From Rhizobium sp. Root483D2 (GTDB lineage: Bacteria; Pseudomonadota; Alphaproteobacteria; Rhizobiales; Rhizobiaceae): DNA of 64,000 nt. The position numbers and the translations under genes were made by a program. Below are positions 54,225-62,014 of this stretch, in pieces; position 1 is the first letter of the stretch, and every line of letters begins with the position of its first letter. The DNA is taken from NCBI RefSeq assembly GCF_001426685.1, contig NZ_LMFB01000009.1, positions 262,454-326,453 of the forward strand, written 5' to 3'. Under the pieces are notes generated by a model. That model worked only from the letters and a program-made list of their open reading frames with translations, did no database searches and was not told the origin of the DNA.

Positions 54225-54258
54225 TTGGCTAGAGTTTGCCACGGCAAACTCTAGCCAA
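54225..54258. promoter_or_regulatory. parS-like palindrome, site 2, just downstream of repC
   Basis: 16-bp arms TTGGCTAGAGTTTGCC and GGCAAACTCTAGCCAA with the loop AC. The inner 16 bp (54234-54249) are identical to site 1 except at one central base (GTTTGCC-A-CGGCAAAC), so it departs from the consensus at one fixed position. It ends 10 bp after the repC stop on the downstream side. It may be a second RepB site; as RNA it also forms a strong hairpin, though without a T-run. Confidence 0.6.
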
Positions 54259-54267
54259 GCCTTACTA

Positions 54268-55479
54268 TCATCCCAACCGCCTGCCCTCTTCGACCTGGCT
54301 TTTTATCAACGCCATAACCATCGGTCCCAGCGAAAACTCGCCTCGTTCTGCTCGCCGGGTCAAATCTCGCAGATATCCACCGGCTGAGTTGATCAAGCTG
54401 GCTCGCTCAAGAATAGCGGCCATCGCGACGGCAGCGTTCTCTTGCCCCATTGCCATGCACGCATCTTGATAGGCCGCAGGACTTACCCCCAGAACGGATC
54501 GAACCACGACAGCCGCAGATATTAGGTCTCGCCAGTTTCCGATATCTCCACCCGGTCCATAGTCGAGGATCGCAGGGCAGGCCCTCAAGACCAATCCGAG
54601 TGGGAAATTCTTCATCGGTTTTGTTTGAAGTGGCACATCACTCGATTTCGACGCCAGATCTGTTCGAACGCTTGGTTCAAATTCAGTAGGATAATTGGTA
54701 TGTGAATTCTGTATGTGCTGCTCAATATGACTATCATTGCTGCTCAGATTTCCTGATTTTTCGTTGAAAGTCAGTCTCTTGAGAACTTCTTCCTGAAGTC
54801 TTTGCATTTTACCTAGCAGGTCTGTGACGGTCTCCAGCGTCGGCGATGCCGGGAATTTTTCGACGAGGGTGATGTACATGGCCTCGATCGCCAGCCAATC
54901 GCCGTCAGCACCTTCAGCGAGGGCGGCGCTGATGAGTTTGCGGGTATCGCGGCGGCATATTGTCAGGTTTTCTCTTGCTGCCTTCAACGCGACCCTGTCG
55001 GCCATTACCTGTTGGGCTGAAATGGCCAGTTCTTCGGCGCGGGCGAGGAGAGGTGAGAGGTCGAAGCCAAAAGCTTTTTCAATGTTGCCTGAGCTGCCCT
55101 TGCGAGCGTAGCGTTTGCCGTTTGCGCTGTCCTTGCGCGCAATCAAACCCGCGTCCACCAGGATGGCAAGGTGACGGCGGAGCGTTGCACCGGCCATCCC
55201 ATGGGCGCGTAGCGCCAGCTGAATGTTTGATGGGAAGACGATGAGATTGGCGCCTTCGCGCAGCTCGGTCTCCGGATGGAAGCTTAAGAGTGCGTCCAGC
55301 ACCGCGAGGCTGTTGGACTGTATCCCAAGGATGCTCATTGACGCGGAGGCGTCTCGCAAGATTTTCCATTTGTCTGCTGTCTTGCCCGGCTTGATATCAG
55401 CCAATGCCACTTGCTGTCGCACATGCGCAAGCGTCATCGGCCGCCGCCCGAACGGCGTCGTCACACTTCCTAACTGCAT
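54268..55479 (-). CDS. repC: Replication initiator RepC
   Basis: 403 residues, the usual RepC length. The N-terminal DNA-binding domain contains LALRAHGMAGATLRRHLAIL and LIARKDSANGKRYARKG, and the C-terminal region ends AAILERASLINSAGGYLRDL, a conserved RepC block. RepC starts replication at an origin inside its own gene, usually an AT-rich segment near the middle; a stretch at about 54650-54790 fits. The start has AGGTGAGAG upstream. RepC level is set by the antisense RNA in the repB-repC gap. Confidence 0.95.
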   Translation of the reverse strand: MQLGSVTTPFGRRPMTLAHVRQQVALADIKPGKTADKWKILRDASASMSILGIQSNSLAVLDALLSFHPETELREGANLIVFPSNIQLALRAHGMAGATLRRHLAILVDAGLIARKDSANGKRYARKGSSGNIEKAFGFDLSPLLARAEELAISAQQVMADRVALKAARENLTICRRDTRKLISAALAEGADGDWLAIEAMYITLVEKFPASPTLETVTDLLGKMQRLQEEVLKRLTFNEKSGNLSSNDSHIEQHIQNSHTNYPTEFEPSVRTDLASKSSDVPLQTKPMKNFPLGLVLRACPAILDYGPGGDIGNWRDLISAAVVVRSVLGVSPAAYQDACMAMGQENAAVAMAAILERASLINSAGGYLRDLTRRAERGEFSLGPMVMALIKSQVEEGRRLG

Positions 55480-55572
55480 TCTCTCTCACCTTTCAGAAGG
55501 CAAAAGAAATTCGCTCGCCAAAACGGCGCCAAAACACTTGACTGTGATTCGAGGAAATGCGATTCTCTAGCT

Positions 55573-55625
55573 GCTTAGACGAGAGAGGCTTCCACGACGG
55601 CAACGTTTAGGGGGCCTTTTTCTTT
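55573..55625 (+). ncRNA. repABC antisense RNA (ctRNA / IncA-type)
   Basis: Antisense to the repB-repC mRNA leader. On the plus strand a promoter TTGACT (55538-55543), 17-bp spacer and GATTCT (55561-55566) points to a start near 55573. The transcript ends in a hairpin GGCTTCC (55587-55593) with GGGGGCC (55610-55616), using G-U pairs, then TTTTTCTTTT. In repABC plasmids the ~50-60 nt ctRNA blocks repC expression and causes incompatibility. The repC ribosome site lies about 95 bp away on the other strand. Confidence 0.8.
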
Positions 55626-55632
55626 TGCCGGC

Positions 55633-56658
55633 TTACTCTCCGTTGGTCTGTTGATCTTTTGCGCGGGCTTTGGAGCGATGCTCCTCAAACAGCGCGGTTA
55701 AATGTTCAAGCACGAAGGCCGCAAATTCCGGGGCTTTTCGCGTGTCGATGGAAATGTCGAGCTTGGCATTGGCTTTCGTCACCTTTGCCAAAGGCGCACC
55801 CGAACTGGTCTTCCAGATAAAAGGATCGGCCTTCTTCGCTTTTGGCTTCAAATAGCTGACCAAGGCCTTGAACCGGTCATCTGAGGGGAGGCGGCGCATA
55901 TCGTCGGAGGAAACGAATTCCGTCGCTTCTCCGAAGCGATCGTTTTTCTCCAGGAAGTCGGCGAGGTCTGCCCAGCTTCGGCGCCCTACTCCCGGTGCTG
56001 CCCCAATCGCGTCGATCAGGTCTCCCGTTAAGCGCGAAACCACGGAAAGCATGATCGACACATCGCCTTTGTGGAGCGACATGGACGACATAATCACTTC
56101 TCGCGGAAACTGCGCCTTCAGCCGGTCTGCGAAGCGCGCCTTTTCAATATAGGTCAAATCCTGACGCTGGCTGTTTTCCTGGCCCTGCGCGACGACGAGT
56201 TGCTCGTCCGTCAAATCCCTGACGATTGCCTTTACGGACAGGCCGAGTTCCGTCACGGCGCGAAGGCGGCGGTGGCCGAATGCGACCTGGTAACGTCCAG
56301 GCAAAGACGGGTGAGGGCGCACGAGGATAGGCACTTGCTGGCCCTGCTCGCGAATAGAGTCCATCAGGCCGTCGATTTCACCCGGCATGCGGTCCTGCAG
56401 AAAGGACGGATCGATATCCGCAGGGTTCATGTCCACCACGGACTGACCTTCCGCTAGCCGCCGCTCGATTTCATCGGCACGTCCGAGCCGGTCGTTCTGC
56501 TCACGCAAGGCGTTGCCGATATTGGCCGTCAGCTTGGTCGCGGGGTCGCGTTCCTTGCGGGTGACGCCCAGAAGCGGCATGGCGCGGTTTTTTGGCGGGC
56601 CATCCTGCGCGACAGTCGGGACGTTTACGGAAACGCCGAGGAGATCCTTCCGGCTCAT
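55633..56658 (-). CDS. repB: Partition protein RepB (ParB family)
   Basis: 341 residues with the ParB/RepB N-terminal layout: PGEIDGLMDSIREQGQQVPI, then YQVAFGHRRLRAVTELG (ParB box), QENSQRQDLTYIEKARFADR and a helix-turn-helix region (MSLHKGDVSIMLSVVSRLTG). RepB binds parS and forms the partition complex with RepA. Its start overlaps the repA stop by 4 bp (ATGA). Candidate parS sites are at 53325 and 54225. Confidence 0.95.
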   Translation of the reverse strand: MSRKDLLGVSVNVPTVAQDGPPKNRAMPLLGVTRKERDPATKLTANIGNALREQNDRLGRADEIERRLAEGQSVVDMNPADIDPSFLQDRMPGEIDGLMDSIREQGQQVPILVRPHPSLPGRYQVAFGHRRLRAVTELGLSVKAIVRDLTDEQLVVAQGQENSQRQDLTYIEKARFADRLKAQFPREVIMSSMSLHKGDVSIMLSVVSRLTGDLIDAIGAAPGVGRRSWADLADFLEKNDRFGEATEFVSSDDMRRLPSDDRFKALVSYLKPKAKKADPFIWKTSSGAPLAKVTKANAKLDISIDTRKAPEFAAFVLEHLTALFEEHRSKARAKDQQTNGE

Positions 56659-57881
56659 GCGGTTCTACCCCATGCTTTTTTGATCAGTGATTCAATTTCA
56701 TCGTTTACAGCGTTCATCGCCTCCAGGGCGCGGTCATAGGTTGACCGCGTGAACTGGCTGCGTTCGACTTCGAACAATGTCTGGTTGGTCAGGCCGGCAT
56801 CCGAGACGGCTGTTGTCTTCAGCATCGGAAAGTTCAAAACATTCTCGCCGAAGATCGAGCGGAGATAGCCCACCATCTGGTTCTGCGGCCCATCGCTGGG
56901 CTCGAAACGAGTGACGAGGTAGCGCATCCAGTTGAAGTTGAAGCGGGCTCCGGCATTTTCGATTTCGCGCAGCAAGTTCGATGTCATGGCCAAAAACTGG
57001 TTCATGGACATGACATCCAGCATTTGCGGATGTACAGTCACCAGGATCGATGTAGCGGCTGTGAGCGCCGACAGCGTCAGATAACCCAGCTGCGGCGGGC
57101 AATCGATTACGACGACATCGTAATTATCAGCGATATCTTCGATGACCTGGCTGATCCTGCCGTAGAACAGGGTATCGCCTTCCTTGCGCTGCATGAGCGC
57201 GCGGGGCGTATCGTGCTCAAACTCCATCAGTTCGAGATTGCCGGGTATGAGGTGGAGGTCGGGAATATAGGTGCCCCGAACCACCTCCTCAATCGGCCGC
57301 TGTTCGTCGTCGTAACGGATGGCGCCATAGAGCGTTTCGTTCGGGCCGACATCTGTTTCCGGCTGGCTTCCGAACAAAGCCGAGAGGCTTGCCTGCGGAT
57401 CGAGATCGATGGCGAGAACGCGATATCCGCGCATGGCCAGATATTGCGCCAAATGGGCTGCCGTCGTGGTTTTTCCGGAGCCGCCCTTGAAGTTCATCAC
57501 GGAAATGACTTGAAGCTGCTCGTCACTTCGGCGGTGCGGCAGATAGCGGCGGTTGCCGCGGCCGATCTGATCGAGATGCTTGCGAATACCGTGAATGTCT
57601 TCGATCGAAAAGATCCGGCGCCCGCCTGGGCTGGTGCTGACATTGAGCTCCAGCATGTCACCGGCAATTTGCCGAAGATAGGATTCGCCCACACCCAGCA
57701 GCTTGGCTGTTTCCGATGGCCCGAAGGTTCGGATTCCCTTTTGCGCGGTCGGCGGGAAGACCTTAAGGTGATGTGCCTGAAGCTGCGTAGACAGCGCTTC
57801 GGCATGCCGCTCCATCAAGGCTGTCAAGCCTTCGGCTAAAGGGACTGTTTTTTCGGCGGTTTGCGGCATTGCGAAACTCAT
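56655..57881 (-). CDS. repA: Partition ATPase RepA (ParA family)
   Basis: 408 residues from ATG 57881 (MSFAMPQTAEK); a TTG-started frame extends to 57920 without a ribosome site. An N-terminal helix-turn-helix domain (TAKLLGVGESYLRQIAGD, SPGGRRIFSIEDI) precedes a deviant Walker A (NFKGGSGKTTTAAHLAQYL), then AIDLDPQASL and VVIDCPPQLGYLTLSAL. RepA drives segregation with RepB and represses the repABC promoter. The repABC order and overlaps mark one replicon of the second-chromosome/plasmid type. Confidence 0.95.
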   Translation of the reverse strand: MSFAMPQTAEKTVPLAEGLTALMERHAEALSTQLQAHHLKVFPPTAQKGIRTFGPSETAKLLGVGESYLRQIAGDMLELNVSTSPGGRRIFSIEDIHGIRKHLDQIGRGNRRYLPHRRSDEQLQVISVMNFKGGSGKTTTAAHLAQYLAMRGYRVLAIDLDPQASLSALFGSQPETDVGPNETLYGAIRYDDEQRPIEEVVRGTYIPDLHLIPGNLELMEFEHDTPRALMQRKEGDTLFYGRISQVIEDIADNYDVVVIDCPPQLGYLTLSALTAATSILVTVHPQMLDVMSMNQFLAMTSNLLREIENAGARFNFNWMRYLVTRFEPSDGPQNQMVGYLRSIFGENVLNFPMLKTTAVSDAGLTNQTLFEVERSQFTRSTYDRALEAMNAVNDEIESLIKKAWGRTA

Positions 57882-58114
57882 TTTGTTGCCAGTGGCGATT
57901 TTTTGCGGGAAAGCGAACAATTTCCGCCGTTGGCAATAGGCTCCGATTCTGAGTTTTGGGCAAGACCTTTTTGGTTAACGATATCTTAACGTGGCGCAAA
58001 CTTATCATGAAAAATCAATGACTAGATCGGTAAAAACCAAGCGGAACAAGCAATTGACGAACTCATCAAGCGCAAGAACTGAAAATCGGCGTACCTGAAA
58101 AAACGGGCAGGGGA

Positions 58115-58441
58115 TCAATTTTCCGGAACTGTCATCCCGTTGAAGCCCGAGAAAAGGTTGCGCCAGCAGCCATGATCCGAATCGTTGCGGCCATCATCAG
58201 ACTTTTTACTGTTCAGAATATACAGTTCCGGCTTGCTTTCATCGAGCATCCAGTGAAGCTTTTTCAAACGTGTCAAAAGCTCCCAACCGTCGATCATTTG
58301 CTGGGCCGTTTGGTTGGTCTTTTTTGCTTTGTAACCGAAGAACCGCGATGCAACGTTGTCAGGAACGTTGCATCCCTGATCGTGGCAGGGTAAAATAACA
58401 CGTAGCTCACCAAAAGCCGGGCTGGTAGGATTATCAGTCAT
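58115..58441 (-). CDS. Hypothetical protein (108 aa) upstream of repA
   Basis: 108 residues from ATG 58441, no strong ribosome site. The product contains PDNVASRFFGYKAKKTNQTA and a Trp/Arg segment KKLHWMLDESKPELYILNSK. It has two or three Cys and no membrane or signal segment. It lies between the repA leader and a plus-strand gene, and could be a small DNA- or RNA-related factor. Family not recognised; the reading frame may be real because its codon use matches the flanks. Confidence 0.4.
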   Translation of the reverse strand: MTDNPTSPAFGELRVILPCHDQGCNVPDNVASRFFGYKAKKTNQTAQQMIDGWELLTRLKKLHWMLDESKPELYILNSKKSDDGRNDSDHGCWRNLFSGFNGMTVPEN

Positions 58442-58596
58442 TATGGTGAAGCGACTGGCGGTGCGGTTTTCATGGAATTACCGACGATAACCGCCCAATC
58501 ACGTTTTCCATTCTTCTTCAATGTCCGAGAAAAATCTGTCGCCATTGACAGACGCGTGATAGGCACACGTTTCAAGGACTATGAAGGAGATGCTCC

Positions 58597-59121
58597 ATGG
58601 CCGTTGCGCTCTATGCGGACTATATCGCGGACGTGAGGGGTCTGTTCACGCAGTTGGACCGGCATCCCGAATTGTTCCAGACGTTCGAGGTTCGCCTGGA
58701 ACTGGCGGCAGCCGGCAGCGTCATTGTCTATGAAACAAAGCGCAGAAGGGGCCAGACTGACAGTCTGTACTATGGCCGCTCTGCAGATGGCGCGAACCAG
58801 AAGGTTGCTCAATCCTCCGCATTTTCGGCAATGGATCGCTTTTTTGCGCTTGGGCAATTCGTTGCGCTTACCGATCCAGTGGATGGCGCGCATTCTGGCA
58901 AAGGCGCGCAGGCGGCGGCGGTAAATGCACGATATCCCCATTGCGCCGTCAATTTCTCCTATCGCAAGAAAGGCGAACCGGTCGCCCGCGCCATGCTGAT
59001 GGTGTTTGTCGGGTTCAATGATGACGCTGACGCAGACAAATATGTGTCTGAAGCAGGCAATGGTTTTGTGTTGGAGAGTGAGCAGCCTTATCGCGCCGCG
59101 CGGCTTCACGAGTGGAAATAG
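58597..59121 (+). CDS. Hypothetical protein (174 aa)
   Basis: 174 residues from ATG 58597 with AAGGAGA nine bases upstream. The protein is soluble: MAVALYADYIADVRGLFTQL, VRLELAAAGSVIVYETKRRR, and a C-terminal block FNDDADADKYVSEAGNGFVL. No domain was recognised. It lies beside the repABC origin region in the same orientation as the following regulator gene. The strong ribosome site argues that it is translated. Confidence 0.7.
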   Translation: MAVALYADYIADVRGLFTQLDRHPELFQTFEVRLELAAAGSVIVYETKRRRGQTDSLYYGRSADGANQKVAQSSAFSAMDRFFALGQFVALTDPVDGAHSGKGAQAAAVNARYPHCAVNFSYRKKGEPVARAMLMVFVGFNDDADADKYVSEAGNGFVLESEQPYRAARLHEWK

Positions 59122-59264
59122 AAAGCGGTATATAGAACGGGTTTCGCCGAGGACTACCGTCGCACTCGCCGACGTCTCATTGAAGAGAACAACGTTATTG
59201 GCGCGTCTTTGCAGGCAGTCCTGCCAAATATCTTGCTAATAAGCCCAATAGGTTCTATTCATCA

Positions 59265-59279
59265 AGTCATCGGATGACT
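59265..59279. promoter_or_regulatory. Palindrome before the GntR-MFS operon
   Basis: AGTCATC-G-GATGACT, a perfect 7-bp inverted repeat, ends 6 bp before the gntR start codon at 59286. Placement over the start region and its palindromic form suggest autorepression by the GntR protein. Confidence 0.55.
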
Positions 59280-59285
59280 GGATGA

Positions 59286-59966
59286 ATGATGCAAGCTCTC
59301 TCGCGAACAAATCTGACTGACACGGCTGTCGAGGCGATGCGGCTGGAGATCAGTTCCGGCCGATGGCCGGTCGGTGGCCAGTTGCCGAACGAGGCGACGT
59401 TATCGTCGCTGCTGTCTGTCAGCCGCGGCACCGTGCGCGAGGCCGTCCGCGTTCTCGTTGCCAAAGGGTTTCTGGAGACGAAGCAGGGGTCAGGCACCTA
59501 TGTCCGTTCCAAGACCGATCCTGTCGAAAGTTTTTCGCGCGCACGGGGTGCTGGGTTGCGCGATCTTCTGGAAGCGCGCTGCGCGCTGGAGGTCGAGGCC
59601 GCTCGCATGGCTGCCATCCGCCACGCTCCGGCGGCAATCCCGGCGTTGCGTTCACTGCTTGAGGTTCGCGGCCATAGCAACGAGGGCGACCGCGAGGACT
59701 ATATCGTCCGGGATCTTGCCTTCCACAAAGCTGTCGTTGCCGCATCCGGCAATCAGGCCATGATCGAAATTTACGAATTCTTTTCCGCCTCCATCCGCGA
59801 GACCATCGAAGCCACGCTGTGCGATGAACTCCCCGAACCCGACATGCAGGCGCATGCCGCTATTATCGATGCCATTGCCTCCGGGTCGCCAGATCAGGCC
59901 GATGCGGCGACGCGCCGCTTCATGGCTCCGATACTGAGCGCACTCGACAGGATGCTTTTGTCATGA
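59286..59966 (+). CDS. GntR-family regulator (FadR/FCD subfamily)
   Basis: 226 residues: winged helix (QLPNEATLSSLLSVSRGTVR, then EAVRVLVAKGFLETKQGSGT) and an FCD domain (DLAFHKAVVAASGNQAMIEI, AHAAIIDAIASGSPDQ). Second ATG at 59289 possible. Its stop overlaps the start of the MFS transporter gene (ATGA), so it controls its own operon, probably by binding the palindrome at 59265-59279. Confidence 0.9.
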   Translation: MMQALSRTNLTDTAVEAMRLEISSGRWPVGGQLPNEATLSSLLSVSRGTVREAVRVLVAKGFLETKQGSGTYVRSKTDPVESFSRARGAGLRDLLEARCALEVEAARMAAIRHAPAAIPALRSLLEVRGHSNEGDREDYIVRDLAFHKAVVAASGNQAMIEIYEFFSASIRETIEATLCDELPEPDMQAHAAIIDAIASGSPDQADAATRRFMAPILSALDRMLLS

Positions 59967-61258
59967 CTGCCCAACCAAAACGGGTAAGGCCCCTTCAGGC
60001 TATCGATGACCAGCTGATTGATGCCGAGATCGACAGCGTGCCGCAACCGCGCGTCATTGCGCCGCCAAGTACCGCTGCGCGTTTGCTGCTCGGCGTGAGC
60101 CTCGTGCTGATCGCATTCAATCTTCGCCCGGTCTTTTCCAGCGCCTCCGCATTGCTTCCGGAAATTGCGCAGACATTCGGTCTTTCGACGGCAGCCATTG
60201 GTTTGCTCACCACGCTGCCGGTCGTCTGCCTCGGGGCCTTTTCGCCGCTCGCACCCTGGCTGGCACAAAAAATAGGAACGGAACGGACCCTCCTGGGCGT
60301 CCTTGCTTTATTGATGCTCGGAACTGCGCTTCGAAGCCTGAATTCCGTCCCACTTCTCTTTCTCGGAACGGCACTTGCCGGCGCCTGCATCGCCGTTGGC
60401 AACGTCCTTTTGCCTGGTCTCGTCAAACGGGATTTCCCTGACAAGGCAGCCCTGATGACCGGATGTTATACGATGGCGCTGTGTGCCGGTGCCGCAGCGG
60501 CTGCGGGGTTCACCTTGCCAATCGAACATCTGCTGAATGGCTCGGCACCTGCAGCTTTGGGGGCCTGGGCGCTGCCGGTTTTCCTTGTTCTGCTCTTATG
60601 GTTGCCGCAGGCATTTTGGCTCAGCCGCCGCCCGAAACAATCCGGGTTTCGGGTTCAGGCCCTGTTGCGCGATCGGCTTGCCTGGCAGGTGACGCTGTTC
60701 ATGGGGTTCCAGTCCGCGCTAGCCTATTGCGTGTTCGGCTGGCTCGTGCCGATCCTGCGCGAGCGCGGCCTTTATGGCATCACGGCCGGTGCTGTCGTGT
60801 CTGTCTCGGTGATGGTCCAGGCCGGCGCCTGCCTTGTCATCCCGCATATTGCCGTGCGCCGGCCCGATCAGCGCGCCGTCGTCATGATGGTGCTTTCGTC
60901 AGCGGTCATCGCTTTGCTTGGCCTGCTTTTCGCGCCGTTATCGACGGTCTGGATCTGGGCCATTCTGCAGGGCATAGGGCAGGGGGGTCTTATCTCAGTT
61001 GCGATGACGATCATCGTGTTGCGGTCCCCGGATGCGCATGTCGCGGCGCATCTCTCCGGAATGGCACAATGCGTCGGTTATCTCCTGGCTGCGATCGGGC
61101 CGTTGATCGTTGGCCTCCTTCATTCCTGGACAGGCAGTTTCTCTGCAAGCGCCTTCCTGTTTATCCTGCTTGGAATTTCTGCCGGGATCGCCGGCTGGGG
61201 TGCAGGGCGCTCAGGACAGGTGAAGGCGCGCACGCTTGAAATCGAGCCGCAGCCTTGA
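59963..61258 (+). CDS. MFS transporter (CynX/NimT-like)
   Basis: 431 residues with 12 predicted hydrophobic segments. The family pattern is visible in LLLGVSLVLIAFNLRPVFSS, LPEIAQTFGLSTAAIGLLTT and ILQGIGQGGLISVAMTIIVL. CynX/NimT members export cyanate, 2-nitroimidazole or other small compounds, so an efflux function under the GntR regulator fits. It is followed by a convergent terminator. Confidence 0.9.
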   Translation: MTAQPKRVRPLQAIDDQLIDAEIDSVPQPRVIAPPSTAARLLLGVSLVLIAFNLRPVFSSASALLPEIAQTFGLSTAAIGLLTTLPVVCLGAFSPLAPWLAQKIGTERTLLGVLALLMLGTALRSLNSVPLLFLGTALAGACIAVGNVLLPGLVKRDFPDKAALMTGCYTMALCAGAAAAAGFTLPIEHLLNGSAPAALGAWALPVFLVLLLWLPQAFWLSRRPKQSGFRVQALLRDRLAWQVTLFMGFQSALAYCVFGWLVPILRERGLYGITAGAVVSVSVMVQAGACLVIPHIAVRRPDQRAVVMMVLSSAVIALLGLLFAPLSTVWIWAILQGIGQGGLISVAMTIIVLRSPDAHVAAHLSGMAQCVGYLLAAIGPLIVGLLHSWTGSFSASAFLFILLGISAGIAGWGAGRSGQVKARTLEIEPQP

Positions 61259-61271
61259 TCGAAGAAAGCCA

Positions 61272-61296
61272 CTGTTTGTGAGGACAAACAGGTTTT
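61272..61296. terminator. Intrinsic terminator between convergent MFS and dhaL genes
   Basis: CTGTTTGT (61272-61279) pairs perfectly with ACAAACAG (61284-61291) around the loop GAGG, followed by GTTTT. On the minus strand the stem is followed by TGGCTTTC, a weaker T-tract. It should stop the MFS transcript and may also serve the dhaL side. Confidence 0.75.
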
Positions 61297-61300
61297 AGGT

Positions 61301-61963
61301 TCAGTGATCGTGAGGACGGCTGGCTTCACCATTTGCTCCGGCCAGGACCCGGATGAAAAGCACGGCGGAGGCAGCACCCGGGTCTATGTGACCCAGCGAG
61401 CGTTCGCGCACCCTTGCCGCGCGACCCTTGGTGGCGATCATCGAGCGGGTGGCGTCGGCGCCGTTTTCGGCCGAGGTCAAAACATCGTGCCAATAGGCGC
61501 TTGCAGTCTTGTTTTCGGACAGAGCATTCCTCGCGGCGTCGGCGGCCGGGAGCCAGGCGTCGAGCATCGTCTTGTCGCCGCGCTGCCCCTTGCCGCGCTC
61601 ACGAATGCCGGCAGCGATGGCTTCGATCATCTCGGTGCAGGCGGATAGATCCCAGGAGGTGCAACCGGCCAATGCCTTGGCGGCACGCTGGAAACCGGTT
61701 GCGTAAAGCGGCCCGGTCGAAGCGCCGACCGCATTCAAGAAGCCACTCGCAGCCGTCGACATCACGTCCGAGAGGCTTGCCCGGTCGAGATCGAGCTTGG
61801 ACAATTCGGCATTGATGGCGCGAAAGCCGATTGACATGGTAATCCCGTGATCGCCGTCGCCAATGGCGCCGTCAAGTTCCGAGAGATGATCCTTTTCGGC
61901 CTCGATGACCTGCGACATCGTCTGGAACATTTTGACCATGCTGCGTGCCGCATTCTCCGACAT
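61301..61963 (-). CDS. dhaL: Dihydroxyacetone kinase DhaL subunit
   Basis: 220 residues of the DhaL/Dak2 fold. The nucleotide/Mg2+ loop is LDGAIGDGDHGITMSIG, and the C-terminal GHIDPGAASAVLFIRVLAG is typical. The ATG at 61963 has GGGAGGAATATC directly before it. It works with the DhaK domain of the preceding SorC-DhaK fusion, 51 bp upstream on the same strand. No DhaM phosphotransferase gene is in sight, so the kinase probably uses ATP or a PTS protein from elsewhere. Confidence 0.9.
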   Translation of the reverse strand: MSENAARSMVKMFQTMSQVIEAEKDHLSELDGAIGDGDHGITMSIGFRAINAELSKLDLDRASLSDVMSTAASGFLNAVGASTGPLYATGFQRAAKALAGCTSWDLSACTEMIEAIAAGIRERGKGQRGDKTMLDAWLPAADAARNALSENKTASAYWHDVLTSAENGADATRSMIATKGRAARVRERSLGHIDPGAASAVLFIRVLAGANGEASRPHDH

Positions 61964-62014
61964 GATATTCCTCCCAATGCCTTGCCAGCCTGCGGTCCTG
62001 TCGAACCGCTGATT

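Noticed and set aside
57955..57995. parS-like GTTAA...TTAAC repeat upstream of repA
   Set aside because: It is 17 bp long, not symmetric about GATATC, and does not fit GTTNNCNGCNGNNAAC.
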